Source: Datisca glomerata (taxonomy: Eukaryota; Streptophyta; Magnoliopsida; Cucurbitales; Datiscaceae). From it: 64,000 nt of DNA. The notes beneath the pieces were generated by a model. The model searched no databases. It worked only from the letters and a program-made list of their open reading frames with translations, and was not told where the DNA came from. This document shows positions 32,630 through 44,472 of this stretch, one piece after another. Where the stretch lies: NCBI GenBank assembly GCA_003255025.1, contig QANY01006295.1, positions 448,219-512,218 of the forward strand, read 5' to 3'. The position numbers and the translations under genes were made by a program. Positions within the stretch are counted from its first letter, which is position 1. Each line of letters starts with the position of its first letter.

Positions 32630-33950
32630 TTTATTTCACCAGGATTGTTGTTGTTGCCATAGAAATTCCTCTTGACATTACAACATATAATTGTCCGTGA
32701 AAAAATACATGTTGTGACAGATATATCCCAGCATTAGGAACTATTTGTCCTTGTGCTTTATTTATTGTCATTGGAAAACATAGTCAAATAGGAAATTGAT
32801 TTCTCCTAAAGTTAAATGGATATCCTTCATCATTTTCTGGACTTAATGGAATGCGTGGTAAAAGTACTTGTTTACCAGCATGTCACCCATTGTTAACTTG
32901 GCATGTATAACATGGTGTCCAAAAGCACGACATACCATTCGTGTTCCATTACACAAACCTTTTGATGGGCTTAAATTTCTTAACAACATAATGGGACAAT
33001 TTATGTTAAGAGTGAGCTTATGCAGAGGAACTCCATTGGGCAATAATGAATCCAAGAAGTCATCCTGATAGTAATTATTCGTATCATCAACTGCCTGATC
33101 AAAGCTCATGAACCTCTTGCTTTCTCTAAGGAAAGTTCCTATCAATGTTTCATTTAAGTGATCAACATAATCAATTGTAGTGGAAAGAATTGCTTGATTT
33201 GTAATGTAATCAGAAGAATTATCATTGTTTTTCAAATCGGGAAAAATGCTATCAATCAACTCATTATTTGATTCTTCCCCTGAATCTCTTATTACCATTT
33301 GTTCAGGCAACAAAATAAAGTCATCTTCTGTACTGGATTCATTTCCATCACTGACCTTGAGTAGGAAATCTGTGAAGCTTGAATCATTCTTTGCTCTCAT
33401 ATTTTTGTCCAATTGTATCCATGTTGTCCCAAAGGTATGATCTAGCCAAACTGACAGAAACAGTCTGTTGCCTTGTAGCTCGTGGTAATACTGGAACAAC
33501 TTGATGAAAATCGCCTCCAATCACACACACATTTTCCCACCAAATGGCTCAGAGGAATCCATTATATCTCTTAAAGATCTATCAATAGATTCAATTGTTT
33601 GCCTCTTAGCCATAGGTGCTTCATCCCATATTATAAGTTTTGCTATCCTCAATAATTCAGCCTTAGGACTTTGTTTTGATATATTACACATTGACATCTT
33701 ATTTACTTGTAAAGGTATGTTGAACCTTGAATACATTGTACAACCACCAGGCATAATTATGACAGCTACGCCAGATGTTGCGGTTGCTAAAGCTATCATC
33801 CCATTTGGCCTCACAGTTGCAAGGAGTGCACGATACAAAAATGTTTGTCCAGTACCTCCCGGCCCATCAATGAAGAATACTCCACTTTTATTACTTATAA
33901 TTCTGCCCATTATTTCTTTATAAGCCTTTTTTTGTTCTCCATTTGACATT
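32630..33950 (-). pseudogene. Helitron PIF1-like helicase domain, broken
   Basis: Minus-strand frames in order: 33949-33521 with the Walker A region FFIDGPGGTGQTFLYRALL, the Walker B-type LIIWDEAPMAKR and SLRDIMDSSEPFGGK; then 33520-32843 with the later helicase motifs (LDKNMRA, PNGVPLHKLTLNINCPIMLL, LCNGTRMVCRAFG). The C-terminal FPMTINKAQGQ, then GIYLSQHVFFHGQLYV and MSRG continue to about 32640. In the parent Helitron it unwinds DNA during rolling-circle transposition. The Walker A lysine is glutamine (GGTGQT rather than GGTGKT), and stops and frame changes are present. Confidence 0.88.
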
Positions 33951-34773
33951 GATGATGCATGACGATCTTAGTCAATAATCTCTATGGATTCATCTTCTAA
34001 TATTTCTTTCATGGTGATTGAACTTTGCTTAGATTTTTCATCAATTCTTGGCAAATCAAATGTGCTGATATTTTCCCCCATGGATTCTAAGAATGACTTC
34101 AAATCCCTAAGTACATGTTATGTTAGCATCTCAATGGAACTATCACTTTCTCTTCTATAATCTTCGGACATTATCGCAAAGTAACTATTCCATAAATTTC
34201 TTACTTCAATTGGCTCACAATACACCAAAAAAGTTGCAAAAAGTCTTCAAAATTCGTATGCATTTGAAATGCTACGACTTTGTCCAAACATTCTATTATA
34301 CTTTGATCTGACTCAAGCAATCCTCTTTTTTATGCAACTTCTTTAGATGAGGAATATTGAACCCCATCAACATTTAACAAATAATTGAATGATGTTGGTC
34401 CGACGACATAATCTAGTAGCAACCGTAAGTAATATCTTTCACCTTCAGCATGATTAACGCTATTAATTCTAGAGATCACATCTCCTCTTTTTCTGGTTAT
34501 TCATCGTTTTCCTTTTTTATCCCAAGCATAATATTCATGAAAATCCTTGTAAATCAGTTTTCTGGCATCTCCGTTAATTTTGCACATTTCAAAGTATTCT
34601 ATAAGCATTATTTTTTATATATGCTCAGACTGAATGATACTCTCTAAACTTTGACCGTCAAAGTACAGAACCAATTGTTGATTTGGTAAATGTAGTTGTA
34701 GATTTATAACAAGCTGGCAATATTTCATTCAATCTAAATAAAAATTTCTCCACAATGCTTCTTGTGCAGAAAC
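33951..34773 (-). pseudogene. Helitron polyprotein, region between Rep and helicase, decayed
   Basis: This interval should encode the linker between the Rep domain (34774-35608) and the helicase (32630-33950). Short minus-strand frames are interrupted by many stops. I cannot assign motifs with confidence. Confidence 0.5.
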
Positions 34774-34983
34774 TCATCTTGCATCTTGAAAGTTCTGAAT
34801 CTCATTAATAACCCTTTCTTCTCCATCATATGATATCAATACAACGGCCTTGTCTTGTCCTTTATAGATATACTTGTATAAATACTTGACAGCCTTTATA
34901 GCAGAGCAAACTTCAACATTAACGCAACAATTGTATCTTGTGAGTAGATATGGATTATATGGAGCTACCCATTGATTGTCCAA
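34774..34983 (-). pseudogene. Helitron Rep domain, catalytic-tyrosine segment
   Basis: Encodes MDNQWVAPYNPYLLTRYNCC and AIKAVKYLYKYIYKGQDKAV. The latter is the tyrosine motif of the Helitron HUH nuclease, whose Tyr residues attach covalently to DNA ends. Both tyrosines appear retained. It is separated from the HUH segment at 35174-35608 by about 190 bp of stop-rich sequence. Confidence 0.85.
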
Positions 34984-35173
34984 TGTGTTATTTCTTACTT
35001 GTACCTAGTTTAAAATCATGTTAATTACATGGAATAACTATTCTATTTCTTTTTAAATTATACTTGTATAAATATATGAAATAGTCTAGTTAGGAATTTA
35101 AATAGTAAAATAGTAAATGAATAACATGTCTTCCAACGTTTCTTCTCCGGTATATTGGATATGAATATTTTCC

Positions 35174-35608
35174 TTACATTGTTTTTGAGCAAATATGCCT
35201 GGGATAATGGAATCTGCATTCTCTATTAACCATGCATGAATTATTTTTGTTTAGATGCCCACATGGCCCATGTATCATATGTCTAACAACATAATCATGA
35301 AGTATTCGATTTGCATCTTTGTTATGAATTTCAACACTAACGTATTTGTCATATTGATCTGCATTTGTTATTTTGTGCTCACTTTGTAAAATTACCAGTA
35401 TGTGTGCATGCGGTAATCCTCTCTTCTGAAATTCAGTTACATATATGTATGTTGCGGCCTTGCCAAATATTTTTTTTTTGAAAAGTTTATCTTTAAGGTC
35501 TTGTGACTTTGCCTGAAATACTTTTGAAGTCAAATCCGACCAATCTTGAGATCGTTGTCCATCTTTAAGCTCATCTTTGATTTCTTGCCATTCAAAATTG
35601 CACATCAT
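35174..35608 (-). pseudogene. Helitron Rep domain, HUH segment
   Basis: A 144-codon open frame with FEWQEIKDEL, KIFGKAATYIYVTEFQKRGL, PHAHILVILQSEHKI, then VVRHMIHGPCGHLN, SCMVNRECRFHYPR. PHAHILV near 35400-35425 is the HUH metal-binding motif (His-Ala-His). The segment as such is uninterrupted, but the frames on either side are broken, so no complete Rep could be made. Confidence 0.9.
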
Positions 35609-35642
35609 CGTGATGAAAAATCAGGCTTACCAAATCTTTGTA

Positions 35643-37249
35643 CTAATCATAGCATCTTTTTCCCACCTTTTTAGTTCTTGTCTCACCAGCATTTACTGTA
35701 TCCATTAATCCTTGATATAACTCAGATCTTATGTGAGGTTGTTGCGTTCTGAAGAAGTCATGTCTTATTGTTTCAAGCTTTATATACATGTCTACTGCAT
35801 ATTGTTGAAAAAGTCGACCTACTATTAGAATCATTGACTGTGTTGATTGTCTGATTTGAAACTTTAAATAATAATATTCTCTACATGAGATCTTTCCTTC
35901 TTTATTTCCTAAAACACCTGTTCAAAATGAATATAATAATTAGTCAAATTTAAAACAAATATATATTTTAAAATGGATATATAATAAATGATATTTACTG
36001 GGGTTAATGTATCTTATGATATTTTTAATTAATACTATCTTGACGTTCATTCTGTAAAATTTCTGCAGCAGAGTTAAACATTACTCTGGGTCAAATATTA
36101 GTCGTTAAATTTCTAGCACGAAAGTTGCTTCTTTTAATGTTTTGATGCCAACCAGCTTCTCCTTTAGGAAACAACATCTGGGTATTGCAATGAGTCATAA
36201 CTGCTGAAATGAAGTTTTACTCTGTGACGATTTCCAGAATGTGCATGGACTACTATGTCTCTTTCAAAAGGTATATTGACATTGTTTCCTTCAATCCATA
36301 TGGTTGCTGCTTAATCTGCAGTAGGTACATTATAAACCCGTTGGTCGGCCCTAACGTTGCTGGCAATATGTATTTAAATGTCTTGGATTGATTGTCTCTC
36401 TGTGTGTATGGATTCTGGTCAAGAACAGCAATCAACCTTTGGACAATTATCTTATCAATACCAACATCTTCTAGAATATTAATTCTATTTTGCACTTCAA
36501 TTTCAGTGTCATAGAAATACAATTGAAGTTATCTTGGATGATCCGTTGGTAGTAATGCTGGAAGATCATGGTATATCTGTCATTGAGCTCTAAATGTGTA
36601 AACACCTCTCCTCGATGAGGCAAGGTTTTGTCTAAATTTACTCCAAATGACGTAAAGGAAAAAAATGCTATTATAAGCTCTAATATTTCTTCTGAATATG
36701 ACGCCTCCTTCCGATTGAGATGTAAATAAATTGATTAATTCATCTAGAGTTTCAACATCAGCAATATCAATTGCACTGTTGCAGCAACAAAATGTTGATG
36801 TTTTGTACTGGAACTTTTTTGCACTGTAATGAACAGATGGAGGTACTTCTTCCAATTGATGAAGCGTACCTTGTTCATGAACAACATAAATACCTTCATA
36901 AAAGGAATGGTATAACTAGTTTAGTGCATTGTTTACATTAAAAACAATACATACATGGGCATTAAGTTTTTAAAATCTTCATATTTTTTTTCTACAATTT
37001 CAGCATATTTTCCAATAAAAGCAATTATCCTTGAATGTGAAGATTTATTAATATTTTCTCTGCATTCTTCTATAGAGAAATTTGAATATCTTTTCCGTTT
37101 CCTTTCATTTTCGGCCTTTCTTTGTTTTTCTACATAAAGAACATAAATATTTAACTAATGCATAACTTATTCCCTATATATAATTATAATAATGTGTAAC
37201 CTTTTGCGGAAGCACGCTGAATTTCAATGTTGTCTTCTGAATTTGTCAT
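35643..37249 (-). pseudogene. Helitron N-terminal polyprotein region
   Basis: Read right to left. Start MTNSEDNIEIQRASAK at 37249, with a possible GT donor at 37205. A basic stretch follows (KRKRYSNFSIEECRENIN near 37090), then at 36855 MEEVPPSVHYSAKKFQYKTS and WSKFRQNLASSRRGVYTFRA. Next come LPATLGPTNGFIMYLLQIKQ at 36522-36253 and the pre-Rep FFRTQQPHIRSELYQGLMD at 35834-35643. This order matches Helitron transposases. Several stops interrupt it. Confidence 0.75.
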
Positions 37250-38469
37250 GAATGTCAAAGTCTATGTAGTCCCTTTCCTAAGTTTAAATTTATTGAATAC
37301 TTATGAAAATCACCTTGGAGAAAAGAAAATAAAACAAAGAAAGCGAGCTAAATAAAATAACTATTTATAAGTTCTCCTATGCATGTTATATACTTGCCCA
37401 AAAAATATTGATTCATTTGTTTATTAAAATATCATGACCTATAAATTGTCTTCATGCCTATAACAAAAAAATCTATCTTTCACACGATAGACCAAACTAT
37501 AAGAGACAATAAATATGAGTTGTATGTGAAATTCCAGGTACTAATTGAGTTATACTCATGTATGTATGCAGAGAGTGGGTGAGCATGATTGGTTAGAAAA
37601 AAAAGTTCATTTTCTTAAGCAAAGAAAATATATTATATGAACTCTATAACATCATCAATATTTATAATTTTTTTCTTTATGAAGCTTTTTCATCTTTCAG
37701 TTTGTGAATGTCTTGGTGCTTGCTTAGAAGATGCACTTTATCAATGTATTCATTTTTTCTCATGCTTCTTGCACTCTATTTCCTTTCATACAAATAAGAT
37801 GGTAGGACAATTATAACAAAAAAATACAGTTGCAGAGATAATACATATATGAGAATTAGATTAATTTATTACAAAGGGAAGCAAGGCCATGCTAACTTTA
37901 ACAATAAAAAGATATGCTAACTTAATTATGGAAACTGGGGAGTAAATAGTCACCTAATTGTTTAATGTTAGATATTAGACAATACTCCCCAGTTTCCTCA
38001 TCCAAAATTATTAATTCCTAGCTTCCGAGTACATTAATAAGAATCTAACGCATGTATTTTTAAGGGGTGTTATAAGATTAGTAAAATAATTATATGGATA
38101 AAGTTATTCAAAAATGATTCTCTGCATGCCACTTTTAATATATTATAAATTATAAATCTTCTATTATTATGTTATTAAGAATGTAAAGGATCATGTATAA
38201 GATTTTAGAGATTCTTATATCATAAACATGTTTCAGTCAATAAAAATGATTATTGTATATCTGTAAAAATTTTTTTAATAGAATCACAATTCGAGACCCA
38301 TGATTTTTTTTAATTTTATAATAAATGTAATAATTTACAATGTACATTTTCCGTAGTAAAATAAATTATCATATTTAATTTTCTCTTCTCAGATAATTTT
38401 TTTAGTTTTTTTTATCTTATCTTACGACATAAACTTGTTAGGATCGTGCATTTTTTAATTAAAACTCTT
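37250..38469. other. Noncoding DNA right of the Helitron gene
   Basis: No coding sequence. It contains a perfect 14-bp inverted repeat, GAAACTGGGGAGTA at 37931-37944 and its complement at 37983-37996, with an inserted motif related to 16098-16119. It could be promoter and 5' part of the Helitron or a separate nonautonomous element. Confidence 0.4.
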
Positions 38470-38755
38470 ATAGATAATTTATCATCATGAGATGATGCAT
38501 GACTTATTCAAGTTTCGTTCTATTTCTAATGGTTTTATTATAAATATATCGTCTCTAGGTGATGCACGACCTATTCAAATTTCTTTTTATTTGTAATAGT
38601 TTAATTATGAATATGATAAAAATACCATTATTATTTTTTTAGATTTACAACATTTTGAAAGCTAATATATTTATTTCAACTTTAATAATAATTTGAAACT
38701 TATTGTATAATTTTAAAAAATTTCAACACAAGCGAAGCACGTGCTTTTTAACTAG
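38470..38755 (+). mobile_element. Helitron 3' end, right copy
   Basis: Direct repeat of 32085-32345. It ends GCGAAGCACGTGCTTTTTAA followed by CTAG and T at 38752-38756. The hairpin near CTAG is canonical for a plus-strand Helitron 3' terminus, opposite in orientation to the Rep/helicase ORFs. Confidence 0.65.
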
Positions 38756-38756
38756 T

Positions 38757-39660
38757 GAACATAAATATGCTTTAAAATATAACAAATACTTCTTAGAAAA
38801 ACACGTATGACATAATTATGAACTAAAAATACTTCAAGTCACAAAACACTAATAAACACACCCGAATCAACGTCTTAATTTTATGAACAAAAAGAATAAT
38901 TAAAGAAACATGTTTTTACTTTTACATGATTTTTCTACAGTACAAGGGCTAAAAACCCATGTACTCTACTGGGGTTTTCCCCCTTTAAAAAAATCTTTAT
39001 AGTATAAATATTAACCTGTACACTAAATGGTTTTAAAAATCCCTGCACTATAGAACGACCTCATGTGACAAGGAAATAAACCATTCGTTGGTTTACCTAG
39101 AACGTACCTAAATTACGAACCTTACTTTGACTTGTTATAAAACAAAATAAAGCCCTATGAAAGAAGAGTAAAGTTAAAACAATCTCAAATATTTGGTTGA
39201 ACCACAACAAAATGCAGCTTCAAAACATATAAGTCGTAGGTGGTAATTCTGACAAGGATTTCATTCCTTAAAAATTTGAATCTTTGATAATTAAGAGGAA
39301 GAAATATAAATGATGGGAAATAGCTTTATAACTATCTACAAGATAAGAAATCCTCGCACTTTTCTTTCAAGAGGAAGAAATATAACATTCCTAGTTCTCA
39401 ACACCCAAAAAGTAAAATTATTGGTAGATAGACTGACAGAAGAGAATGTGCAGCAAGAGTTTTGTGATTAATAAAATTTTGAACTATTCATGTTAGGAAT
39501 ATAAAAACAATATAGGAAGAAAACATTAATAGGGCACGGTTAAGTCTGCCTATTCAATTGCCAAATATTGTATTAACTTTGATAAAATGGTTGTGGAAGT
39601 TAACGAATGTGAGAAAAAATTTAGAGGGAATTTATAAGGATAAAAAAATAGAGATTGTAG
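38757..39660. other. Intergenic DNA
   Basis: AT-rich. A stretch near 38938-39056 has MULE/MITE-like wording (ACAGTACAAGGGCTAAAAAC and AAATCCCTGCACTATAG) but I could not define ends. Confidence 0.3.
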
Positions 39661-40214
39661 TAGGGTCGTCCAAAAGCTTATCAAACTAATCAAAACGAAT
39701 CGAACTGAATTGAAAATTATTGATCTGGCCAGTTTTTTAGCTAACTATGGTTGGTTCAGTTTTTTATTTGAAAAAAATCAAACTTGTAGTTCACTCAAAT
39801 AAATTTTTATATTTTGGACTGAACCAACCGGACTCACTGTTTATCCTCCCCTATATATACATATATATTTATTTATCACATTTCTCTCCTTTCATATTTC
39901 TCACATTTCTCTCTTTTTACTTTTTCTCATATCTATTTAATGGTTAGTTTACATGTTGTGGTTTAAATTGTGAATTTTTATTATAATGCATGAAAACTTA
40001 TAATTTTTTGAAACATGTATGATAAAAATTAAAAAGAAAAATCTTGTGGACCGTAAAACCTAACTGAATTGACTAATTATTTTGCGGTCTGGTCGGTTCA
40101 GTTTATATGCACATAATTGATCGGTTTGGTCCTTATTTTTTACAAGATTGTGAATTTCTGTTTGGTATAAATTTCATGTTAAAAATCAGATCGAACCAAT
40201 CAAGCACACCTCTT
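39661..40214. mobile_element. Candidate nonautonomous hAT element (MITE)
   Basis: A 554-bp segment with hAT-like ends: TAGGGTCGTCCAAAAGC on the left and, read inward from the right, AAGAGGTGTGCTTGATTGG. It is flanked by GATTGTAG (39653-39660) and GATTATAG (40215-40222), an 8-bp target duplication with one change. The interior is rich in GGTTCGGTT-type words and lacks coding capacity. Confidence 0.55.
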
Positions 40215-40724
40215 GATTATAGTCAGTTTTTTAACATCAATATGATAAGATATCCCACTTTTAGTTTATTTGCATAAATGGCCTATTTTAGGGTTTCTTG
40301 TTAATATGAGAATCCATAATTAATTTGTGAAAATCAAACCCAGATCCCACAGATGTAAAATTTCACAATGATCAATTGAGTTAATAGTCTTGATTTATTT
40401 TTGGATCATTTTATTTACACGTAATATATGAATCAAATTGGACCTGAAACACTAAACTTGTATTGGGTGTCAAAAGTCAGTTCGAGTACATGCTATGCTA
40501 AAAAGATCAAAGTTTAGCCAAATTCATTTCGTTTCGGCCTATACACGTCCATTGGGTCATTTTGACTCGGTATGGCACCAGAAATACCTAAAATGACAAT
40601 AACACTCTAAATTATTATCTCAAACTTGTATTTGGTAACAAAAGTCAGTTCGAGTACATGACATGCCCACAAGATCCAAGTCTAGCCAAGTTCGTATCAG
40701 TTGGGCTTAAACACGTCCCATTGT
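40215..40724. other. Intergenic DNA with a short duplicated phrase
   Basis: Two copies of a phrase of about 65 bp around CAAAAGTCAGTTCGAGTACATG (40468-40550 and 40636-40720), both followed by TAGCCAA and ACACGTCC. No gene. Confidence 0.4.
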
Positions 40725-41055
40725 GACTCTCTCATCTCTCTCTCTCTCTCTCTATCTATCTATATATCTTTCTTTATCTCTCTCTCTTGCTCACACACAC
40801 ACACACCATCTCTCTCTCTTCTTATCTCTCTCCCACTCTCACTCTCTATCTTTTCTTCCTTCTCCCCCTTCACTCTCTTCTCTCCTTATATCTCCCCTTC
40901 TCTCATTGTCCCTCCCTCCCCTCTCTCTCTTCCTCCCTCTCCCTCCCTCTCTCATCTTCCTTCTCTCTCTCTCTCTCCCCTCTCTCTCTCTCCCCCTCTC
41001 TCTTTCACACATACATACACTCTCTCTCTATGTATATATATATAATACACACAGA
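40725..41055. repeat. CT/CA microsatellite and pyrimidine tract
   Basis: More than 300 bp of CTCTCT, TCCC and CACA with a short (TA)n at the right end. It accounts for three long overlapping frames of serine, leucine and histidine that are not genes. Confidence 0.9.
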
Positions 41056-41074
41056 CTTAAATAAAAAATCTTAT

Positions 41075-41772
41075 TGTATATTTCTAGGATATGCTCTTAA
41101 ATCAAATGATATTTGTGCTTTGATCCTAAAAATGACAAACTATATAGATCTAGGCATGTCATATTTGATGAAACTAAATTTCCATGTCATTCTTTAGCTA
41201 GTAAGTCTATTAGTGTATCACACACATCTTCTTATCTTAGTTGTATAATTCTCAATTTGTTTCTGCCTCCTTACCTTTTATTATTATAAACTCTTCAGCT
41301 AAAATCAAAATGATATTGTCACTCCTAACACAAACATTTTTGGTCATCCATATGTTACTAATACCTCTCTTTGTACATATTATCCTCCAGCTCAAATCAC
41401 TACATCTCCTAGCACAGTTCTTCCTTTGTCTTACTTTCAGGTTTCTTCCTCATCTATGTGATCACCTCTTGAACCTACCATATATTCTATATCTTCAAAA
41501 TGTCCACTAGACTAAAGCTATGGAAGAAGAGTATAATGACTTATTATCTCAAAATACTTGGTCATTAGTTCCACTTCCACTAAATAAGAACTTGGATGTA
41601 AATGAGTTTATAGGCTTAAATATCATCCTAGGTTCTAAGGCAAGGCATAAATCCAAACTTGTAGTAAGAGGATTTCATAAAAAATATGGACTTGATTGTG
41701 AAGAAACATTCAATCCTGTAGTAAAAGGCCAAAAATAAGTTTCATTCTATCCATATTAGCACAACCTGAATT
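41075..41772 (+). pseudogene. Ty1/copia polyprotein remnant (integrase end to RT start)
   Basis: LGYALKSNDICAL, then RHVIFDETKFPCHS-type sequence (41090-41190), marks the C-terminal part of a copia integrase. At 41520-41738 the frame MEEEYNDLLSQNTWSLVPLP, KARHKSKLVVRGFHKKYGLD and EETFNPVV is the start of a copia reverse transcriptase. After one frame slip the expected FILSILAQPEL follows, up to 41772. Catalytic RT motifs are absent because a GA microsatellite replaces the rest. Confidence 0.85.
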
Positions 41773-41850
41773 GAGAGAGAGAGAGAGAGAGAGAGGAAAA
41801 GAGAGAGAGGGACAAAAAGGGAGAGAGGGGGGAAGAGAGAGGGAAATTGC
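41773..41850. repeat. GA microsatellite
   Basis: (GA)n with GGGAGA interruptions, directly truncating the copia remnant at 41772. Confidence 0.9.
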
Positions 41851-42324
41851 TGCAACGCTAAAAGGGAGAACTACAGCATGCTAATGCCAGCTCAGCGAAT
41901 TGCTTCAAATAACATATTAAAGGGATCTTCACCAAAATTTGAAATCCTAACCGCGAAGAAATCCCTTTTCAAAAATTTTGGGCTGATTCAACGTGGGAAA
42001 TAACCACGTGGCAAGTTGAAGGGAGGTTTCACTAGCTTTATATTCAAAATCCTCAAGGTACCCCTAACACATAACCTCCTTTCAAAGACTACAAGACTTC
42101 CATCTTCTTTCTTTCTCTCAAAGATAACTGGAACATTTTTTAACTTTTAGATCTGAGTTTCAAACCCCAATCAGTGCATCTCCTTGAGAAAAAAGTACAA
42201 TCAAATTCTTTTACATATATGCTAGGCTAACTAACAACTCACAAAAATTTATGAATTGTTTTTATGATTTCTTATATGTTAAGGAGAGTCTTTTTTATGT
42301 TTGATCTTACTCTCTTAATTTTTG

Positions 42325-42480
42325 TAAAGGAAAAATGCATCAAGACCCCTTATACTTTGAGTGAGTTGCAAAGTGACCTAAACTTTTTTTGGCATGTTGA
42401 ATGCCTAAACTTCAATAAAATGATTTTGAGCCCCCTCCATCCATTTTCTATCTACTCCCATTGTGTTAGAATACCCTTAA
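42325..42480 (+). repeat. Left TIR of the MuDR-type MULE
   Basis: About 120-150 bp, imperfectly inverted relative to 59960-60110. The best conserved block is CTTCAATAAAATGATTTT at 42411-42428. The right TIR carries an extra internal duplication. Confidence 0.7.
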
Positions 42481-43256
42481 ATCTCTCAACCCTTCATCCT
42501 CTTCGTTCTCACCCAACCTCTTAAATCTCTCAACACTTCATCTTCTTCATTCTCACTAACCTCCATAATCGTCCAAACAGCCACCATCTACCACTGTCTC
42601 ATCCTATAATCGAGTCGTAGGATGCCCATATTCGCGCTCAATAATCACGCGAAAGCATCAATGAAGAAGCCTCGCTGGACCGGGGAATGATTTACTGACC
42701 AAACTGAAAGAGAATTTTGTACTTCATGTTATATTGGTTTAACTTTTCTTCAACTATTTTGCTAAAAGATCTCTTATTAGTGGCTAAAACAACCCTTTCT
42801 CACCAAACTTAGGGGTGGTTAATAAAAAAAATTTCACCCGAGACCTCAAGAATTGTCAAGCTTGAGATAATCTGTAATAAATTCACAAGGTCTGTCTCAA
42901 GCCTGACACAATCTGTAAGAAATTCACCAGATTTAGGAGCAGCTTTAAGTATGCATTCCCATAGCCTGTAAGAAATTCACCAAAATATAATTAAAGTCAG
43001 AGGCTATAGTTCATTGCTTTTGCATTTCTTCTCAGCTTTTATCAAAACAGGAAATGATGTCAAAAGCATTTAAAAGGAAAAAAATAGTAGTAGGCCCTTC
43101 ATGTATTAACAAGTTCAAACTAAATGATAAGAATTTTTCAAAGTTCACTTGCATATTTATATTGATGGAATATTTGGATCTAAATTTAACTTCATTTTAA
43201 ACAATTTGTTCCACAATTATTTATAATCTTAATCAATTGTGTTGTATTGTGCAGTG
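42481..43256 (+). other. 5' region of the MULE transposase gene
   Basis: Noncoding by my reading. It contains a small repeated phrase (CTGTAAGAAATTCACCA at about 42925 and 42968). Promoter or leader introns could lie here; none is identified. Confidence 0.35.
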
Positions 43257-44089
43257 ATGGATATTATTACCATGGAGTTACACCATGGGGGAGTGCTGGA
43301 AAAGTTCCCTATATTCAGCTACGTAGGAGAGAAGTAAATTTTTTTGAATGCATAGACCCATGCAAAGTGTCAGCTGTAGTATATGAATCAATGATTAAAG
43401 AATAACTAGGTTATACAAATTTGGTATGTTTGTAGTACAAGTTCACAGGACAAGAAATGCATGAGTTAATGCCATTAAGGTTAAATAGCGATGCACGTAA
43501 GCTAATGTTTGAATTAGAACATAGAATGTATGAGGTAGTTTGAGATATATTATGGGCATGTCAATTCTATCATTTTTGGTATTGAGTTGTGTGCAACTAA
43601 GATTCATTGATTTAGAGCATTTTTCTGAGTCTGATGAAGATCTGCAAGATGAGTTTGTGGAAGAAAGAGTAACAATGCCATATGAAATGGATTTTTATAA
43701 CCTCAATAATAATTCGAACAAGGAATTGTCAGAGTATGAAGATAGTGATGAGATGGGTAGCTTATGTAGCTCATCTGATGATGAAAATGGACCAAGTTTC
43801 AAGATTCCATGGAGAGATAGGCATGCATAAACCTATTGACCTGAAGGTTGGGCTGTTATTTAGCAAACATGTTGTCTTTAGGCATGCACTTAAACTTTAG
43901 GCCATCCAAAAAAAATGGGTTCAACTTTAAGTATATAAATAATGAGAAAAGTAGAATTACTACAGAGTGTAAAAAAAATGTGGTTGAAGAATACATGACT
44001 CTCATCATTCTAAACTTGGATATTTCCAAATCAAGACTTTTCAGCCATTACGCACTAATTGTAGCTGACATAGGGTAAACACTAGGATC
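43257..44089 (+). pseudogene. MuDR-type transposase, N-terminal half
   Basis: Starts MDIITMELHHGG at 43257, then after a frame slip EVNFFECIDPCKVSAVVYES and, after stops, HELMPLRLNSDARKLMFELE. An acidic linker (FSESDEDLQDEF, SDEMGSLCSSSDDENGPSF) follows. Next is the MuDR domain: LKVGLLFSKHVVFRHALK, GFNFKYINNEKSRITTECKK, RIHDSHHSKLGYFQIKTFQP. It ends RVNTRIT at 44089, where the CACTA-like element enters. The reading resumes at 57474 with TSTWLAKKF. Frameshifts and stops show decay beyond the insertion. Confidence 0.8.
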
Positions 44090-44285
44090 ACACACTACAA
44101 CAATTATGTGTTGTTATAGCACAATACCACCGCATTTTTGTCCAAAATGCAATAAAAAACTAAAACGCACAGAGTGAAAATTCTCACCAACCCCAAACCC
44201 GAGTCTCTCTTACCAAATGAAAAATTACCCAAACACGCGTCTCACTTTTACTACAGTAGTTCTCTCTTTATCTCGATCTTGAAGC

Positions 44286-44420
44286 TCCCCAACGAGCTCT
44301 CTCGAAGCTCACCAACGAGTTCTCTCGTAGCTCACCAACGAGTTCTCTCGTAGCTCACCAACGAGTTCTCTCGTAGCTCACCAACGAGTTCTCTCGTAGC
44401 TCACCAATGAGTTCTTTCAC
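44286..44420. repeat. 23-bp tandem repeat in the CACTA left arm
   Basis: About five units of CTCACCAACGAGTTCTCTCG with TAG, with related single units at 44515 and 47440. CT microsatellite follows to about 44490. Confidence 0.85.
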
Positions 44421-44438
44421 AGTAGCTCTCTCTCTCTT

Positions 44439-44472
<34 letters not shown>

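Noticed and set aside
33501..33923. A 140-codon plus-strand frame
   Set aside because: Antisense shadow of the Helitron helicase, which has the recognisable motifs on the minus strand.
40701..41197. Three overlapping frames of 113-136 codons
   Set aside because: They are translations of a CT/CA microsatellite and have no family resemblance.
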